Below, in pieces: positions 10,500 through 21,096 of a stretch of 64,000 nucleotides of DNA. Made by a program: the position numbers and the translations under genes. Source of the stretch: Metellina segmentata (Eukaryota; Arthropoda; Arachnida; Araneae; Tetragnathidae); assembly GCA_947359465.1 (NCBI GenBank), contig OX375881.1, positions 115,130,738-115,194,737 on the forward strand, given 5' to 3'. The notes under the pieces are model-generated. The model saw nothing but the letters and a program-made list of their open reading frames with translations. It was not told the origin of the DNA and searched no databases. How positions within the stretch are numbered: position 1 is the first letter of the stretch; each line of letters opens with the position of its first letter.

Positions 10500-10889
10500 T
10501 TTGATTAAAAACAGACCTCTCAAGCTGCAGACGATAATTTTGACTTTTAAAATTTTAAAAACATAGTACAACTGCAATTATTTATTTTGCTTCAAACGAT
10601 CTTTTATTACAGCTAAACAAAATCTCCAGCCTCTGTATATATATATATTGCATTTGTTGCAAAAAGATGCCTTTCATAGTCGGTCATATAACGTATGATT
10701 GGAATAGAAAACGGAGAAACGATGGCCCCCTTTTCCGAAATTACTTCTCTAATCCTTACCCGTAAGAAGTCAAGCACACAAAGAAAAATGCGCAACAGAT
10801 TTCCTTTGTGCCGTTTGCATCACCTCTCACACAAGTAACAGCCGTGACCGAATAACAGGACGAAAGCGTAAACACCTCTAACCCAGAGT
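10500..10889. other. No supported gene
   Basis: Flank of the DD41D pseudogene, possibly including its unidentified terminal repeat. Confidence 0.45.
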
Positions 10890-11260
10890 CCGCTGGGTCA
10901 CAACCCGCTTGTAGTGTGTGACACACAATGCAAAGCGGGACGATAACTGTAAATAAGGGGAAAGAAGCAAATTAAGAAAACGGAAATCCAAGGGGAGGAG
11001 AAGGAACAGCTGACTTCCGCGAAAGGGAAAGAAAAGGGAAGATTAAAAAATAAATCGAGCGGGGAGGGAGTTGTCGCGTGCGCCTGTGAGCGGCGCACGT
11101 GGCGCAGACGCACCTGTGCCGCACGCGACGGATGTCGGGGACGATAAACAACGCTTGCGTCAAGGAGTCGGACTTGCGTTTCTTGTTGCGTCGTAAACAA
11201 TTGCGCTCCGGCTCTTTGCGATTCGGTTGGATTTTTTTTGTTTCGGGGTTGGTTGGTACC
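10890..11260. other. GC- and CpG-rich unassigned island
   Basis: Stands out from AT-rich surroundings, with CpG-dense stretches (around 11080-11180) and purine-rich runs. Long overlapping frames on both strands are a composition effect. It shows no similarity to the repeats in this window. A single-copy regulatory region or exon is possible but not shown. Confidence 0.4.
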
Positions 11261-11290
11261 ACAGATGGATCGGTAATCCAGATTTTTCGT

Positions 11291-11555
11291 TAGGTAGGTA
11301 TTTCAATAACGTCTCACTGGAGGTCGGTCGCACTGTTACGGGTTATTGGCTACGGTCTGGGATCAAACACGAAGAGAGAGATATCGAGGACAACACCACA
11401 TAGGTTTGAACAGGTAGAACTACTCTTCAAACTTCAAAACCACGCCAACGGTAGGGTGTTTGAGGCCTCGACAGATTGAACGTGCACCATGCCCATTCGT
11501 ACACGACGGTCTTTGGTTAGATTCTAACTCACAACCCTCCAGTTACTAATCACCG
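11291..11555 (-). repeat. SINE, head type B, diverged
   Basis: Minus-strand copy with a TAGGTAGGTA tail, the GCCTCGACAGATTGAACGTG body and a B-type head (ACGACGGTCTTTGG, ACTCACAACCCTCC). It abuts an A-headed SINE head to head. Confidence 0.8.
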
Positions 11556-11815
11556 TCCAACCGGTGTGGTGGGTAAGGTGTTGGCCTCTAGATAGGAAGG
11601 TTCCTGGTTTGAATCCGTGTCATTGCTTGGATGTTTGTAAGCGTATGGTTTAGAGGGGGCTGGTGCAACTATAATCTGTCGTGGCCTAAAATCCTCCCGT
11701 TAGGTTGGTGTGGAAATTTGGAGAGTGGGGTACCAGCTCATGTGACGCTTCGTCATTTGACCGTGGATAAAAATAACCTGGTTTTGTCCTCGGATCTTTT
11801 CCTTTTAAAAATTAC
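11556..11815 (+). repeat. SINE, head type A, 3'-truncated
   Basis: Begins GTCCAACCGGTGTGG and follows the A-type consensus with scattered changes. It lacks the last 80 bp or so, ending near TTCCTTTTAAAAATTACC. Confidence 0.82.
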
Positions 11816-11944
11816 CAAATTACCTCTAAAATCAATGCTAGATACATTAACATAAGTTATAAACCACATTTAGTTCCAGAAAGATGGAAAAATTTTTATT
11901 AGTAACCCGATACTTTTTTAATCTTATTTTACCCAAAGTTTATA
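11816..11944. other. No supported gene
   Basis: Short AT-rich gap before a Tc1-like element. Confidence 0.5.
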
Positions 11945-13309
11945 CAACTCTATAAAAAAAAAAAATCGACGCACCAAGAAGGAATCATCCGATTGCTTTG
12001 AAATTTCGTATGCAAAAATGTTTTGACCAAATATGCAAATGAATAGTGCGATCTAAAGCGCATCGGAACTGCGCATCCAGCAGATGTATATAAGGAGTTG
12101 TTCTTGAACTGTTGTTAAAAATTTCTGCTGCATTGCGATTTAGGATACCTTTCAACGACTGAAAAAATGCCTCGCCGCAGGATTCGAGCTCATTACGAGC
12201 AACTTTCAGAGTTTGAAAGAGGTCGTATCATTGGATTGAAAGAGGCAGGTTGGGCAAATCGGAGAATCGCTCGTCATGTGAGTCGAAGCGATGCGGTGAT
12301 TGGAAGATGCTGGCAAGAGTGGGTGGGCAATGGCAGATTTCAGCGTCATGATGGTAGCGGTCGACGTAGGGCCACAACTGATCACGAGGACAGAGTGATT
12401 GTCAGATCAACTGTCACAGCGCCTGATTCATCGCTATCAACCATCAGTCGTGCGACCCACACACGAGTGTCCACCATGACCATTCACAGACGGCTGAGAG
12501 AGCGAAATCTACGCTTGTACCGACCGTTACGCCACCTGCCACTCACGCCTGCACACTGTCGAGCCAGATTACAGTGGTGCTTGGCTCGATCAGGCTGGAA
12601 TGATGCTGACTGGGGACGTATAGTCTTTAGCGACGAATCCCGTTTCCAACTGTGTCCTGACGATCATCGAAGACGTTTCTGGAGACGCCCAGGGCAGCGT
12701 GTCGATCCTGCTTTCACTATTGCACGCCACACGGGCCCTCAACAAGGAGTTATGGTCTGGGGTGCCATTTCCCTTGATAGCCGGACCCCTTTGGTCGTCA
12801 TTAGAGGTACACTTACTGCACAGCGGTACGTTGACGACATTCTGAGACCTGTTTTGCTACCGTTCCTTATTTTTCAGTAATACAATGCCAGACCACATAC
12901 GGCACGTGTTACTATGAACTGTCTTCAAGCTTGTCAAGCACTTCCTTGGCCAGCCAGATCACCAGATCTCTCTCCCATCGAGCATGTCTGGGATATGATG
13001 GGAAGGCAACTGCATCTTGTAGGGAATGTTGATGACGTAGTCCAACAATTGGAGCAAATTTGGCAAGAAATACCGCAGGAGACCATCCGGGAGCTTTATC
13101 GGTCTATGCCACGCCGTGTGGCAGCTTGCATCCAGGCTAGAGGCGGGTCTACACCTTTTTGAGCTCGTTACTGTAACCCTGAAATAAATCATTCAATTGT
13201 TCTGAAATTTCAATCATTTTCTATTCTGTACATAATTTTCCTATCCACCAATTTTTGTCTCCATCGGACAACTCCTTCTTGGTGCGTCGATTTTTTTTGT
13301 TATAGAGTG
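11945..13309 (+). mobile_element. Complete Tc1-like element, family with GACGCACCAAGAAGGA ends
   Basis: A 1,365-bp element flanked by TA at 11943-11944 and 13310-13311. The ends are inverted repeats reading CTCTATAA, an A-rich run, then TCGACGCACCAAGAAGGA. The left end has one extra base. Shorter relatives lie at 15434, 21097 and 61085, so this is a multi-copy family. Confidence 0.95.
12167..13162 (+). pseudogene. Tc1-like transposase with a stop and a lost catalytic Asp
   Basis: ATG at 12167 in a 332-codon frame with one stop, TAA at 12878-12880. The first domain has two helix-turn-helix motifs (about residues 15-110) with a basic GSGRRR stretch between them. The catalytic domain keeps the first Asp (residue 156, FSDESRF) and the final Glu (SPDLSPIEHVWD). 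At the second Asp the frame reads stop-Tyr-Asn-Ala, so the key Asp is replaced by Tyr. A few residues just before it are also missing compared with the copy at 21.3 kb. The protein would be inactive even if read through. Spacing to the Glu is 32 residues in this copy. Confidence 0.92.
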
Positions 13310-13311
13310 TA

Positions 13312-13567
13312 TTTAACTCTGAGCCTCATTGAGACATTTTGTGTGAAACTAAAATAGTTGGTGGCGGTAGTGATTCTGCCACAATACGCGTTTCTGAAAC
13401 GTATTCTGAACGTGACTTTAGTTGGCTTTTTTTTAACACGATTTCAGCCCTTCGCCTACAAAAATACTAAATTATCTGTATATATAGAAAAGGATGAGTG
13501 TGTACACTACTGTACAATAATGAACCTGGCAGCAAGATGGGATAGTATAAGGGAAATAATAAATGCT
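13312..13567. other. No supported gene
   Basis: AT-rich gap between two transposon remnants. Confidence 0.5.
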
Positions 13568-14050
13568 TTAATAAGGGAATGGTCCCCAACGTGTTGCAAT
13601 TAAACTAGCAACCCTTCTGGGCATACTTTCAACAAGGTTTTGATACAGAGCTATGGGTATTTGTGTCCATTCCTGCTGCAAGAATATCTTCAGCTCAGCT
13701 GTAGATTTCTTTCGTGGTTCCCTGGTCCGTAAGCGTCGCTTTAACGCGTCCAGCCAATGTTCTATGGGGTTTAAGTCGGGACTCTGAACAGGCCAGGGAA
13801 GACGTTTTACATCCATATCTTCATAGCACTGCTTGACAGAGGCTGCAACAAGACATGGATCGTTGTCGTGCTGGAAGTAACATTCGTCCATTCCGTAATA
13901 TTGCCAGAGCGTAGAAAGAACCTGATGGTCCAAAATGTTCATGTAGTCGTCGGCATTCAATTGACCAGGAACAACATACAAAGATCCAAACCCATACCAC
14001 GCAAAACACCCCCAAACTAGTAGTCGAATTTTATGCAAATCCGCCAGCGT
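13568..14050 (-). pseudogene. Tc1-like transposase C-terminal half, DD34E
   Basis: An open frame covering the catalytic half. VWGCFAWYGFG is followed by the second Asp in FQHDNDPCLVAAS and the Glu in SPDLNPIEHWLD, 34 residues apart. It ends VESMPRRVASLIATRWG. The first Asp and the whole DNA-binding domain are absent. The first 20 codons of the open frame (14051-14113) come from a neighbouring Helitron, so the start codon is accidental. No inverted ends were seen. Confidence 0.85.
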
Positions 14051-14059
14051 CCGGTTCAT

Positions 14060-14403
14060 TATTGTGGGTAATGTATATATATTCTCTATACACAAACCGT
14101 TAGACCAATCCACATCTCATTTGGTGTACTTATACTTTAGAACACTGCGCAAAACATAGGTTATTTCTTTCCTGTCTTCAGACCAATCTGTAGCCATGAA
14201 AATTGGCACACAGGTAGTCCTAAAAGTGCTCTTCAAAACCACAAATTAAAATCTAAAGTTTGTTTTTCTGCAATAAATGGACATGGATTAAGAAACACGT
14301 TTTACAGGGTTTGTGTATGAGTTAACACAGGGAAATGTCGCGGTCCTATTTTAGCTGTCGAGGTCATATTTGAAACCCAAGCAACGCGGTGTTATTTGGC
14401 TAG
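14060..14403 (+). mobile_element. Helitron 3' portion
   Basis: Reverse-complement match to the repeat at 49212-49562 over about 300 bp. It ends with a CCCAAGCAACGCGGTG arm followed by GTTATTTGGCTAG and a host T, the CTAG-T terminus expected for a Helitron. The 5' end is lost against the Tc1-like fragment. Confidence 0.75.
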
Positions 14404-14435
14404 TTAATTATAAACTGATACAATCCGGTTCCCGC

Positions 14436-14632
14436 GATAGTTCGCGTAAACCCGATTGGAGGAGTGACGGACTGAAAACCGGAGATTTGCGAGTTTGAAT
14501 CAAACCAAAGACCGTCGCGTACAAATGGGTCTGGTGCACGTTAAATCTGTCGTGGTTTCAAATGGCGTGGTGTGGGAAATTAGTATGAGGTGCCGCTCAG
14601 GTGTCTGCAGTGTGACGTAATTAAATACCTAC
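14436..14632 (+). repeat. SINE, head type B, internally shortened
   Basis: The B head (GTTCGCGTAAACCCGATTGG, TTTGCGAGTTTGAATC) is followed by the body GTGCACGTTAAATCTGTCGT. It jumps early to a TGTGACGTAATTAAATACC end, so most of the 3' body is deleted. Confidence 0.78.
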
Positions 14633-15367
14633 TCGAGAGTTGACAGTTGAGTCACGTGATTTTGAACGAGTCCATTCTCCAAATTAGGTGATCCTTTGAT
14701 AAGTAAACAAAGAACTTCCCCAACTGGCGTTCTTAGGGCTAGATTTAAATGTATCGTTCGGTGACGAAATAGATAGCAGTGACAATGAATTAACAGTGGA
14801 AAAACATCCACAGAGTTCACCTTTCAAGCTTTTGCCTTTGGTCAGCCTTTTCTTAACCACATTTCAACCTTTTTCAAAAATCGATTGACTCGAGGTCAAC
14901 TTCTTTTTCATCCGAACCACTCCATATTTGATAGTTGATTGTTCAATAGCAATTAAATGAACCAGAAAATGTTTTGCCGAGATATCTCGTCCATTATTTA
15001 GTCAATTTTTCTAGAAACAAGATACGTCGTCGATGTAAAGCTATCCCATTACTATCATTACTAATTATCACAGCCAGGAGCTAACGAGCATCTGATGCAA
15101 AAATTAGAAAATTGAAATTGAGCCAAAACGCTTGTCTGGATTCTTCGAGAGGTGTTGGGTTTACATGGAAAAACTTAGGTTTGATCGATGGAGGATTCGA
15201 CTTAATCGGACATGGATCCAGAAAATCATCTCAGTGGTGGGAATCATCACTTTCTTGATGGAATCGTCTTGATGCTGAATGAACAGTTTGTTTACTTGGT
15301 TTCTCGATTCTTCTTAAGCATATATACGTTTATGTGCAATTAATTTGCTTGCTAGCTGACACCCACC
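14633..15367. other. Unassigned, with one GAGATATCTCGTC motif
   Basis: No gene seen. The GAGATATCTCGTC at about 14979 recalls the piggyBac-type MITEs elsewhere, but no ends are visible. Confidence 0.45.
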
Positions 15368-15431
15368 CTGGTCAGTCGTCACCTGACCATGGTTCAAAAA
15401 TACGTAGTGTTGTCCTCAAATCTTTCCCTTT
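15368..15431 (+). repeat. SINE internal fragment
   Basis: A 64-bp piece (CACCTGACCATGGTTC to CTTTCCCTT) that stops where a Tc1-type end begins. It breaks in the same CTTTCCCTTA segment used by other insertions. Confidence 0.7.
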
Positions 15432-15433
15432 AT

Positions 15434-15555
15434 ACACAATAACAAAAAATCGATGCACCAAGAAGGAGTTGGCCGATTGCGATAAAATGGGTGAATGTGA
15501 AGAACATACATAGAAAAACAAACGATTAAAATTTCAGAAACATTAAATAACAATT
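15434..15555. mobile_element. Solo end of the GACGCACCAAGAAGGA Tc1 family
   Basis: About 120 bp matching the transposase-3' end of the elements at 21097 and 61085 (ATCGATGCACCAAGAAGGAG, then AAATGGGTGAATGTGAAGAA). The other end is absent. Confidence 0.8.
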
Positions 15556-16016
15556 GCCGTGGTTCACAATGGGCTATTGACGAATGTCCAGGATCAATCC
15601 CCTAAGGGAAAGATCCGAGAACAACACCACATAATTCTGAACCATGGTCAGACGACGAGGCAAAACCTGAGCTGGCACCCCAATCTCCAAACTTCCACAG
15701 CTCAGGTGTTGCTTCGTAGTCTGCCCGTGGTTCAAAATTACGATGTGTTGTCCTCGGATCTTTCGCTTAAGGGACTCATCAAGGACCGTCGTCAATACTC
15801 CGTTGCGTTGCTCTAGTAAGACGTCAACTAAAATTACCATTACCGTTACCAAACTTCCTCACCAATCCAACGTTAGGACAATCGGCCACGACTGATTTAA
15901 AGTACAGCAGCCGCCTCTACACCATACGCTTACAAAAATCCATGCAATGGCCCGGATTCGAACCAGGAATCTTCCAATATAGAGGCTAACACCTTAACCA
16001 CGAGACCGGTTGTCGG
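15556..16016 (-). repeat. SINE, head type A, split by a SINE
   Basis: Minus-strand copy in two parts, about 15556-15698 and 15851-16016, with the GGTCTCGTGGTTAAGG head at the right. The interruption is a plus-strand SINE. Confidence 0.85.
15700..15848 (+). repeat. SINE, 5'-truncated, inside another SINE
   Basis: Begins mid-body at AGCTCAGGTGTTGC and ends ATTACCATTACCGTTACC. It is flanked by CCAAACTTCC (15687-15696 and 15849-15858), a direct repeat of about 10 bp consistent with a target duplication. Confidence 0.82.
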
Positions 16017-16121
16017 CTTTATTTTATAGGATGTTCTCAAATTATTGATTCCTCTATAAGTATAATCATGTTACAGAATTTTCAAGGTATAAAAATATTG
16101 AACTTAAAAACATTATAACTA
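16017..16121. other. No supported gene
   Basis: Short AT-rich gap. Confidence 0.5.
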
Positions 16122-16395
16122 ATGATTCGAATCCGGGTCCGGATGTTTGTAAGCGTAAGGGGTAAAGGCGGCTGGTGCACCTTCAATCTGTCGTGACCGA
16201 AAGTCCTCACGTTGGGTTGGTGTGGAAGTTTGGAGAGTGGAGTGCCAGCTCAGGTGTTGCCTCGTCGTCTGAGCATAGTTCAAAATTACGAGGTGTTATC
16301 CTCGGATCTTTACCTTAAGGGATTGATCCCGGACTGTCATCAATAGCCTGTTGTTTTGCTCTAGTACGGCGTTAATTAAAAAATTACCATTTACT
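16122..16395 (+). repeat. SINE, head type A, 5'-truncated at the B-box
   Basis: Starts GATTCGAATCCGGGTCCGGA and continues to the AATTACCATT tail. The A-box half of the head is missing. Confidence 0.88.
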
Positions 16396-16415
16396 ATTTT
16401 AAAAATTCTTTTTCG

Positions 16416-16635
16416 TAGGTATTGATATTGGTATTTTGTAATTAACGTCGCACTGAAGCTACACAACGGGATATTGGTGTTGGTCCGAGATCAGTCCTAA
16501 AGGGATAGATGCGAGGACCAGTTAATTTGATCCACGGTTAGATAGCGAGGCAACACCTGAGCTGGCGCACCTTGCTTTCCAAACTCCACACCAAATCATC
16601 GTGTGGACATTTGAGGCCACGACAGATTTAATTTT
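16416..16635 (-). repeat. SINE, B-type body, head missing
   Basis: Minus-strand copy from a TAGGTATTGATATTGG-type tail to GGCCACGACAGATTTAA. The tRNA-like head is absent. Confidence 0.8.
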
Positions 16636-17401
16636 CGTAAGAAAATTTAAATATGTTACTTAAAAGATACAGATAATCCCAAATATTCCACGGAAATAGG
16701 AAAGATAAGGAAGTGCTCTTACAATGTTTCGCTATCGGTTTAACTGAAGACGATATTTCCATGGTTTTAAGGCACCAAGATTTTGGCCGCGCATGCGCTG
16801 TTAAATACTTTTTATAAGGCGCATTTTTTTTTCCATATTAAGATGTGTTCATTCATTTTGCAACTGAGCGATTCTAAACAAATGAAAATTTTCTAATTTT
16901 GGCAATATTTTGTTTTTTAAATGATAATTTAAGTATGATATATATAAAAAGAATTTACTACCTCTTTTCCCGTTTGCTTTCAAATTTTGTGATTGAATAT
17001 GCTATTATATAATTACGAAAAAGAAACAGAAAACTAACAATGCTAGTTTTTTGTTTATCATTGGCATGCAAAATATTTTATAACAGCTTTTAAATTGGTA
17101 AAAACTCAATGATTAGTAAAATTATAGGTATCCTACAAATACCATTTCTCAGTAATATTTTAATTTAGATTAGCTGATCCCACACATAGCTTCTGCCCTC
17201 TAGTGCCTAATAGTCTAGTGCTACTCTGTATCCCTCATTCTTGTTTTCATAAATTGTATCCAAATTGGTTCCACAGTTAGGCATTGAAATTCATTTTATT
17301 GATTTTCCTGCATACATTTAAATACACACACTTTTGGCCAAATCATCCATTCAAATATTTTTTTTGTGGTATTTTATTTCTTGTTATGCACCGCTTTATG
17401 A

Positions 17402-18526
17402 CTATGCACTGCTTATCCATGCATCTCTACGTTCTGGGTCTTTGGGAAACCTGAAATGAAAATTATTTTAGTTAGATACAATGAATTGATAGATGCATTG
17501 AAACCTATGTATATATAGATCCTGTCTAATGATGAACCTGTCTAACCATATTTTTTCCAAATCCCAACTGCATTACAGGTTTTACTGTTTATCTTAGACT
17601 ATTAAAAGAAAAATTCATAAACATAAACTAATTCAATCTAAAAAACCACTAAATCAAACTTTTTTACAATTACTTACTTTGATAATAAAAATAAACATGT
17701 TTGATAAATTGAAGACTGATTATTCAATATATTATGTCTGCCCACACAAATCCGCTATTGGAAATGATCTTTTTTATTATAAATTCTTTCTAAAATTGTA
17801 ATACATGCAAATACAGTAAAACCTAGGACAGCAAGCATAAATTGTATGAGCTCATAATCTTAACCATTGGCTCAAGAGATGCGTGTTTTGAAAAACTTCA
17901 TACAGTTACAATATTTTAAGTATTTGCTTGTCTTCTAAAAAAACTCATTAAAAAGTTGCTCACAGTCCAAGTTTTCAATAGCATTCAAGAAGTTACTTAG
18001 TTGCTCAACGCAAAAGAACTTAAATAACAAAAAAATGCGTTTTACAAAACCAAAAGTAATGTTTATAATTTGAATTCTATAACTGTTAGCTAAAGCTGCT
18101 TCATTCTAAATCATGTAACATGAGGTAATATTTTCAGCCATGTACTAAAAATACTGCTACTGTTTATTTGACTGTAGTACTTTTTCATTAAATAAAGGTT
18201 AAACTTTTCTAAAAAGTAGTTTCTAACTCTTATTACAACTGGTAGGTTAAAAAATCAAAATCGTATAATTCTGTTAATTAATACCTAAAATTAATAATAT
18301 CTTTGTGGATAAATCAGTCCACTTTTCAAAATAATTCTTTAAATGTTTATAAATACGTCTAATTTTTAATATAATGCTGGTTGGACACTTAGAAGTTGCA
18401 GGTCAAAAAGCTATCAGCCTAACGATACATCAAATTAAACTTACCTATGAAACGATATTCCAGGGATCTTCTTTGTATTTAGGTTTGTGGTTTGTACTCC
18501 CTCCCGTAGGCGACACAAGACATCAT
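17402..18526 (-). pseudogene. THAP-domain gene, two exons, frameshifted
   Basis: Exon 1 runs from the ATG at 18526 to 18445 and begins MMSCVAYG, a THAP start. It ends at a donor GTAAGT. Exon 2 starts at 17450 after a TTTTCATTTCAG acceptor. Spliced, the junction reads ISFHR-FPKDPERRDAWISSA, the conserved centre of a THAP (C2CH) DNA-binding domain, and a TAG follows at 17402. Within exon 1 the reading frame slips by one between CVAYG and ISFHR, giving a TAA in the original frame. The domain is cut before the second zinc-binding pair. The intron is about 994 bp, so this is a DNA-level copy and not a retrocopy. Host gene or transposon gene cannot be decided here. Confidence 0.7.
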
Positions 18527-18652
18527 ATTCAAATCAAAACTAAGAAAATAGTGCTATTTATTTGGTTAAAAATCGTCAATAAAAAAACATGGAAGTTTAA
18601 AAACGGTATAACCACGTTGATTAACATGCACGAGCACGATGTTTTTAAGGCA

Positions 18653-18664
18653 CCAAGATGGCGG
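18653..18664 (-). promoter_or_regulatory. YY1/Pho-type site upstream of the THAP exon
   Basis: The minus strand reads CCGCCATCTTGG, the classical YY1 core, in a GC-rich patch about 130 bp upstream of the THAP ATG. YY1 sites near starts are common in animal promoters. Promoter function here is inference. Confidence 0.4.
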
Positions 18665-18750
18665 CGCGGTTATGGTTTTGGCTTCAACAGTTCAAAGTAA
18701 AGGCACTTCCATTATCTCTACTACTTCCATGAAATATTCTCAATTTGATT

Positions 18751-19030
18751 AAAGTCTGGGTTGTGCGCACAGTTCTAAAGATTTTGAACTTGTTATAAGA
18801 TCTTATAATTCATCAAAATATGATCATGATCATCGGATGATTATCGTGTTAAAATTTAAATCGTGTTAATGCTTAAAATAAAAATGTGAAAGAAAAAAAA
18901 TGTGTTATTAGCAATTTTTTTTCAAATTATTTTTCAGAATATTTAAATACATTTATTTTTTGACAGTTTTACAGTCAATAAGAGATCTGATACTGACATA
19001 GTCAAATATCATCTACAATTACGTCTTATT
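18751..19030. other. No supported gene
   Basis: AT-rich gap with nothing recognised. Confidence 0.5.
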
Positions 19031-19210
19031 GTAGGGAGGTAGTTAATTAACGTCGCATTGGAGAAACAAAATGGGCAATGATGACGGTCAGGGTTAAATC
19101 CCGAAGGGAATGCTCAGATAAATCGGCACACTACACCAACGTGAGAATATTTGAGCCCACGACAGATTTAATATGCACCATCGCCTTCTACACGACGGTC
19201 TCTGCAGGGA
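19031..19210 (-). repeat. SINE, B type, internally deleted
   Basis: Minus-strand copy from GGAGGTAGTTAATTAACGTC to CTACACGACGGTCTCTG. The middle (the CTCAGGTG region) is deleted. Confidence 0.75.
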
Positions 19211-19362
19211 CACCGCAGCCAGCGTCTTATCGTGGGTGTAAGAGCTTTTATTTCATATTTCTCATAATGTTTTAACCCCACCAATTTGTGATCCATCAGC
19301 TTAATCAGTAGTTATTTCTACAAAGTATCCAGTCCATTGAGATAAGGCCAATTTTGCTAATA

Positions 19363-20924
19363 CAGTGTGTATCGAAATGATAGGTCCACCCGCATTTTTC
19401 AAAGTTTCGACTCTTAATTTAGAATAAGAATCACTTTTTTGGTGGAGATAATTATACAATAATCGTTATAACTATTTAGGAAGCAATTTGTTAAAAATAA
19501 ATAATTCATTTTTATTTTACGCAAATTTTCATTTTGAGATCGTTTCGAAAAGATAGGTCCACCTTTATAAATCTTTGCACCAAAACGCTTATTTCCACAA
19601 AATTTGCATAAATATCACAGTTTAGTCTTACTGATTGATTACGTTGGCTGCTGTGGAGGTATTTAAACAGATTTGAACATCACATTGCAATCAAATGAAA
19701 TGGTTCGTCATTGCAGTCTCCCGCTGATTGAGCAGGGGGAAATTGATGTATTTAAGAAGTGTGGAAAATCGAAAAGAGCCATAACTAAACTTTTAAACAG
19801 ATCGCATAATGCTGTAAACAATTTTGTGCGACTTGGAAATGCTTATGGCACTAAAAAAACATCTGGGCGGCCATCACAAGTGACACCTCGACAAAGAAGG
19901 AGTATCGTAAAGGATTTAAAATCTGAAAATACGAGCTTATCCACGTTGGTCAGGCAACAAAACCCTCCAATATCAAAATCTACGGCCCATAGAGTGGTAA
20001 AGAAGTTCGACAATTTAGTTTGCTGGAAGAGGAAAGCGGCCCCGAAATTAACTAAAGAGCACAAAAAAAAGTGATTGAAATTTGCACAGGAAGTGATGTC
20101 ATGGAAAGAAGACTGACATCGAGTGACTTTCAGTGATGAAAAAAAATTCAACCTGGATGGTTCAGATGGCTGGCAGTATTACTGGCACGATCTGCGTTCC
20201 GATAGAGAGATATTCTCGAAGAGGCAAGTTGGAGGTGGTTCCATTATGGTATGGGCCGGATTTGGACGTGCAGGAAAAATTGATATAGCATTTGTAGACA
20301 ATCGTTTGAATGCTGCAGCCTACCAACAGCTGCTTGAACAATATTTTCTTCCACAATCAGAGCACATTGGAGGCCCGTTCTTTATGTTCCAACAGGGCAA
20401 TGCTCCTGTGCATACTGCAAAGTCCACTTTTGAATGGTTTCTGGATAATGATGTACATATTATCGATTGGTCACCTTGCAGCCTCGACCTGAATCCGGTA
20501 GAAAACACATGGGCCATACTCACAAGATAAATGTATGCAGGCGGAAGGCTGTACAACTGTACTACAGACTTAAAAAACGCTATTTCCTCCGATTGGGCAA
20601 AAATCGAGACAAACTCTTTACAAAAACTTGTAGAAACTATGCCGAATAGAATTTATGAGCTTATTCTGAAAAACGGTGGGAAAATTTCGTATTAGTTGAA
20701 GACTAATTCGATGTTTGGTTCAGTGGACCTATCTTTTTGAAACAGCTGTTTCACATAATTTTTATCTTCCGTATAATTCCTATGATTTGAATATTATTTA
20801 TGCATAATTTTTTCATTTTATGAACTAACGTAGTTTATAAAATAGTACTTTGTACACAGTAAAACTTTTTTTACCAACATAACTTTCGATTTTACTAGTA
20901 GACCTATCATTTCGATACGCACTG
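19363..20924 (+). mobile_element. Tc3-like element, complete
   Basis: A 1,562-bp element with TA at 19361-19362 and 20925-20926. The inverted repeats (CAGTGTGTATCGAAATGATA at the left) run 24 bp with one mismatch. An inner block repeats the AAAGATAGGTCCACC theme near 19552. Confidence 0.95.
19673..20695 (+). pseudogene. Tc3-like transposase with three in-frame stops
   Basis: One frame of 341 codons from ATG 19673 to TAG 20693-20695, interrupted by TGA at 20072-20074, TGA near 20114-20116 and TAA at 20528-20530. There is no frameshift. The N-terminal paired helix-turn-helix region is followed by VTFSDEKKFNLDGSDGWQYY (first Asp), then MFQQGNAPVHTAKS, where the second Asp has become Gly, and LDLNPVENTW with the Glu 35 positions later. 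The FSDEKKFNLDG block is a Tc3 hallmark. Two of the three stops are TGA, consistent with decay of CGA or TGG codons. Inactive. Confidence 0.92.
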
Positions 20925-21096
20925 TACTTGATAGTGTCAATTTTTCTATGATGACGAGGATCACAAAGATCTGGTCAGTTTTATTCTAATGGCCAGATAT
21001 CTCGTCTATCAAGATATGGTAAGTTTTGCTCAGGACAAGTTACCTCGTCGAGACAACTATCAGGAGGGTTTAAAATAATGAAGTTAGATTTAAATA

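Larger units (their letters stand above)
16675..18750 (-). mobile_element. Candidate TIR element carrying a THAP gene
   Basis: Two outer segments, about 16682-16750 and 18690-18742, are inverted copies of each other (left AATATTCCACGGAAATAGGA; right complement AATATTTCATGGAAGTAGTA), roughly three-quarters identical by eye. Both sides also carry TTTTAAGGCACCAAGAT. Between them lies a minus-strand THAP-domain gene with an intron. P-superfamily transposases carry an N-terminal THAP domain, so a P-like or other THAP-bearing element is plausible. No catalytic domain or target duplication was recognised. Confidence 0.45.
19276..21068. mobile_element. Probable piggyBac-type MITE interrupted by a Tc3-like element
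   Basis: The right end (20927-21068) reads to CGACAACTATCAGGAGGG-TTTA when its last bases are joined, and matches the CCCTCCTGGTGGTTGTCTCG end of the MITE at 60970. The left end is TTAA (19272-19275) followed by CCCCACCAATTTGTG. Without the inserted element the length would be about 229 bp, close to the 210 bp of the clean copy at 51463. The right end is clear and the left end is tentative. Confidence 0.6.

Noticed and set aside
14051..14113. First 20 codons of the minus-strand frame at 13568-14113 as a transposase N-terminus
   Set aside because: That stretch matches Helitron sequence at 49.5 kb, so the start codon is accidental.
16767..16800. GCGCATGCGC palindrome (NRF1-like) as a promoter
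   Set aside because: It lies in the terminal part of the THAP-bearing repeat, with no coding start nearby.
20310..20556. Small frames on both strands near 20.4 kb
   Set aside because: Shadows of the Tc3-like transposase.
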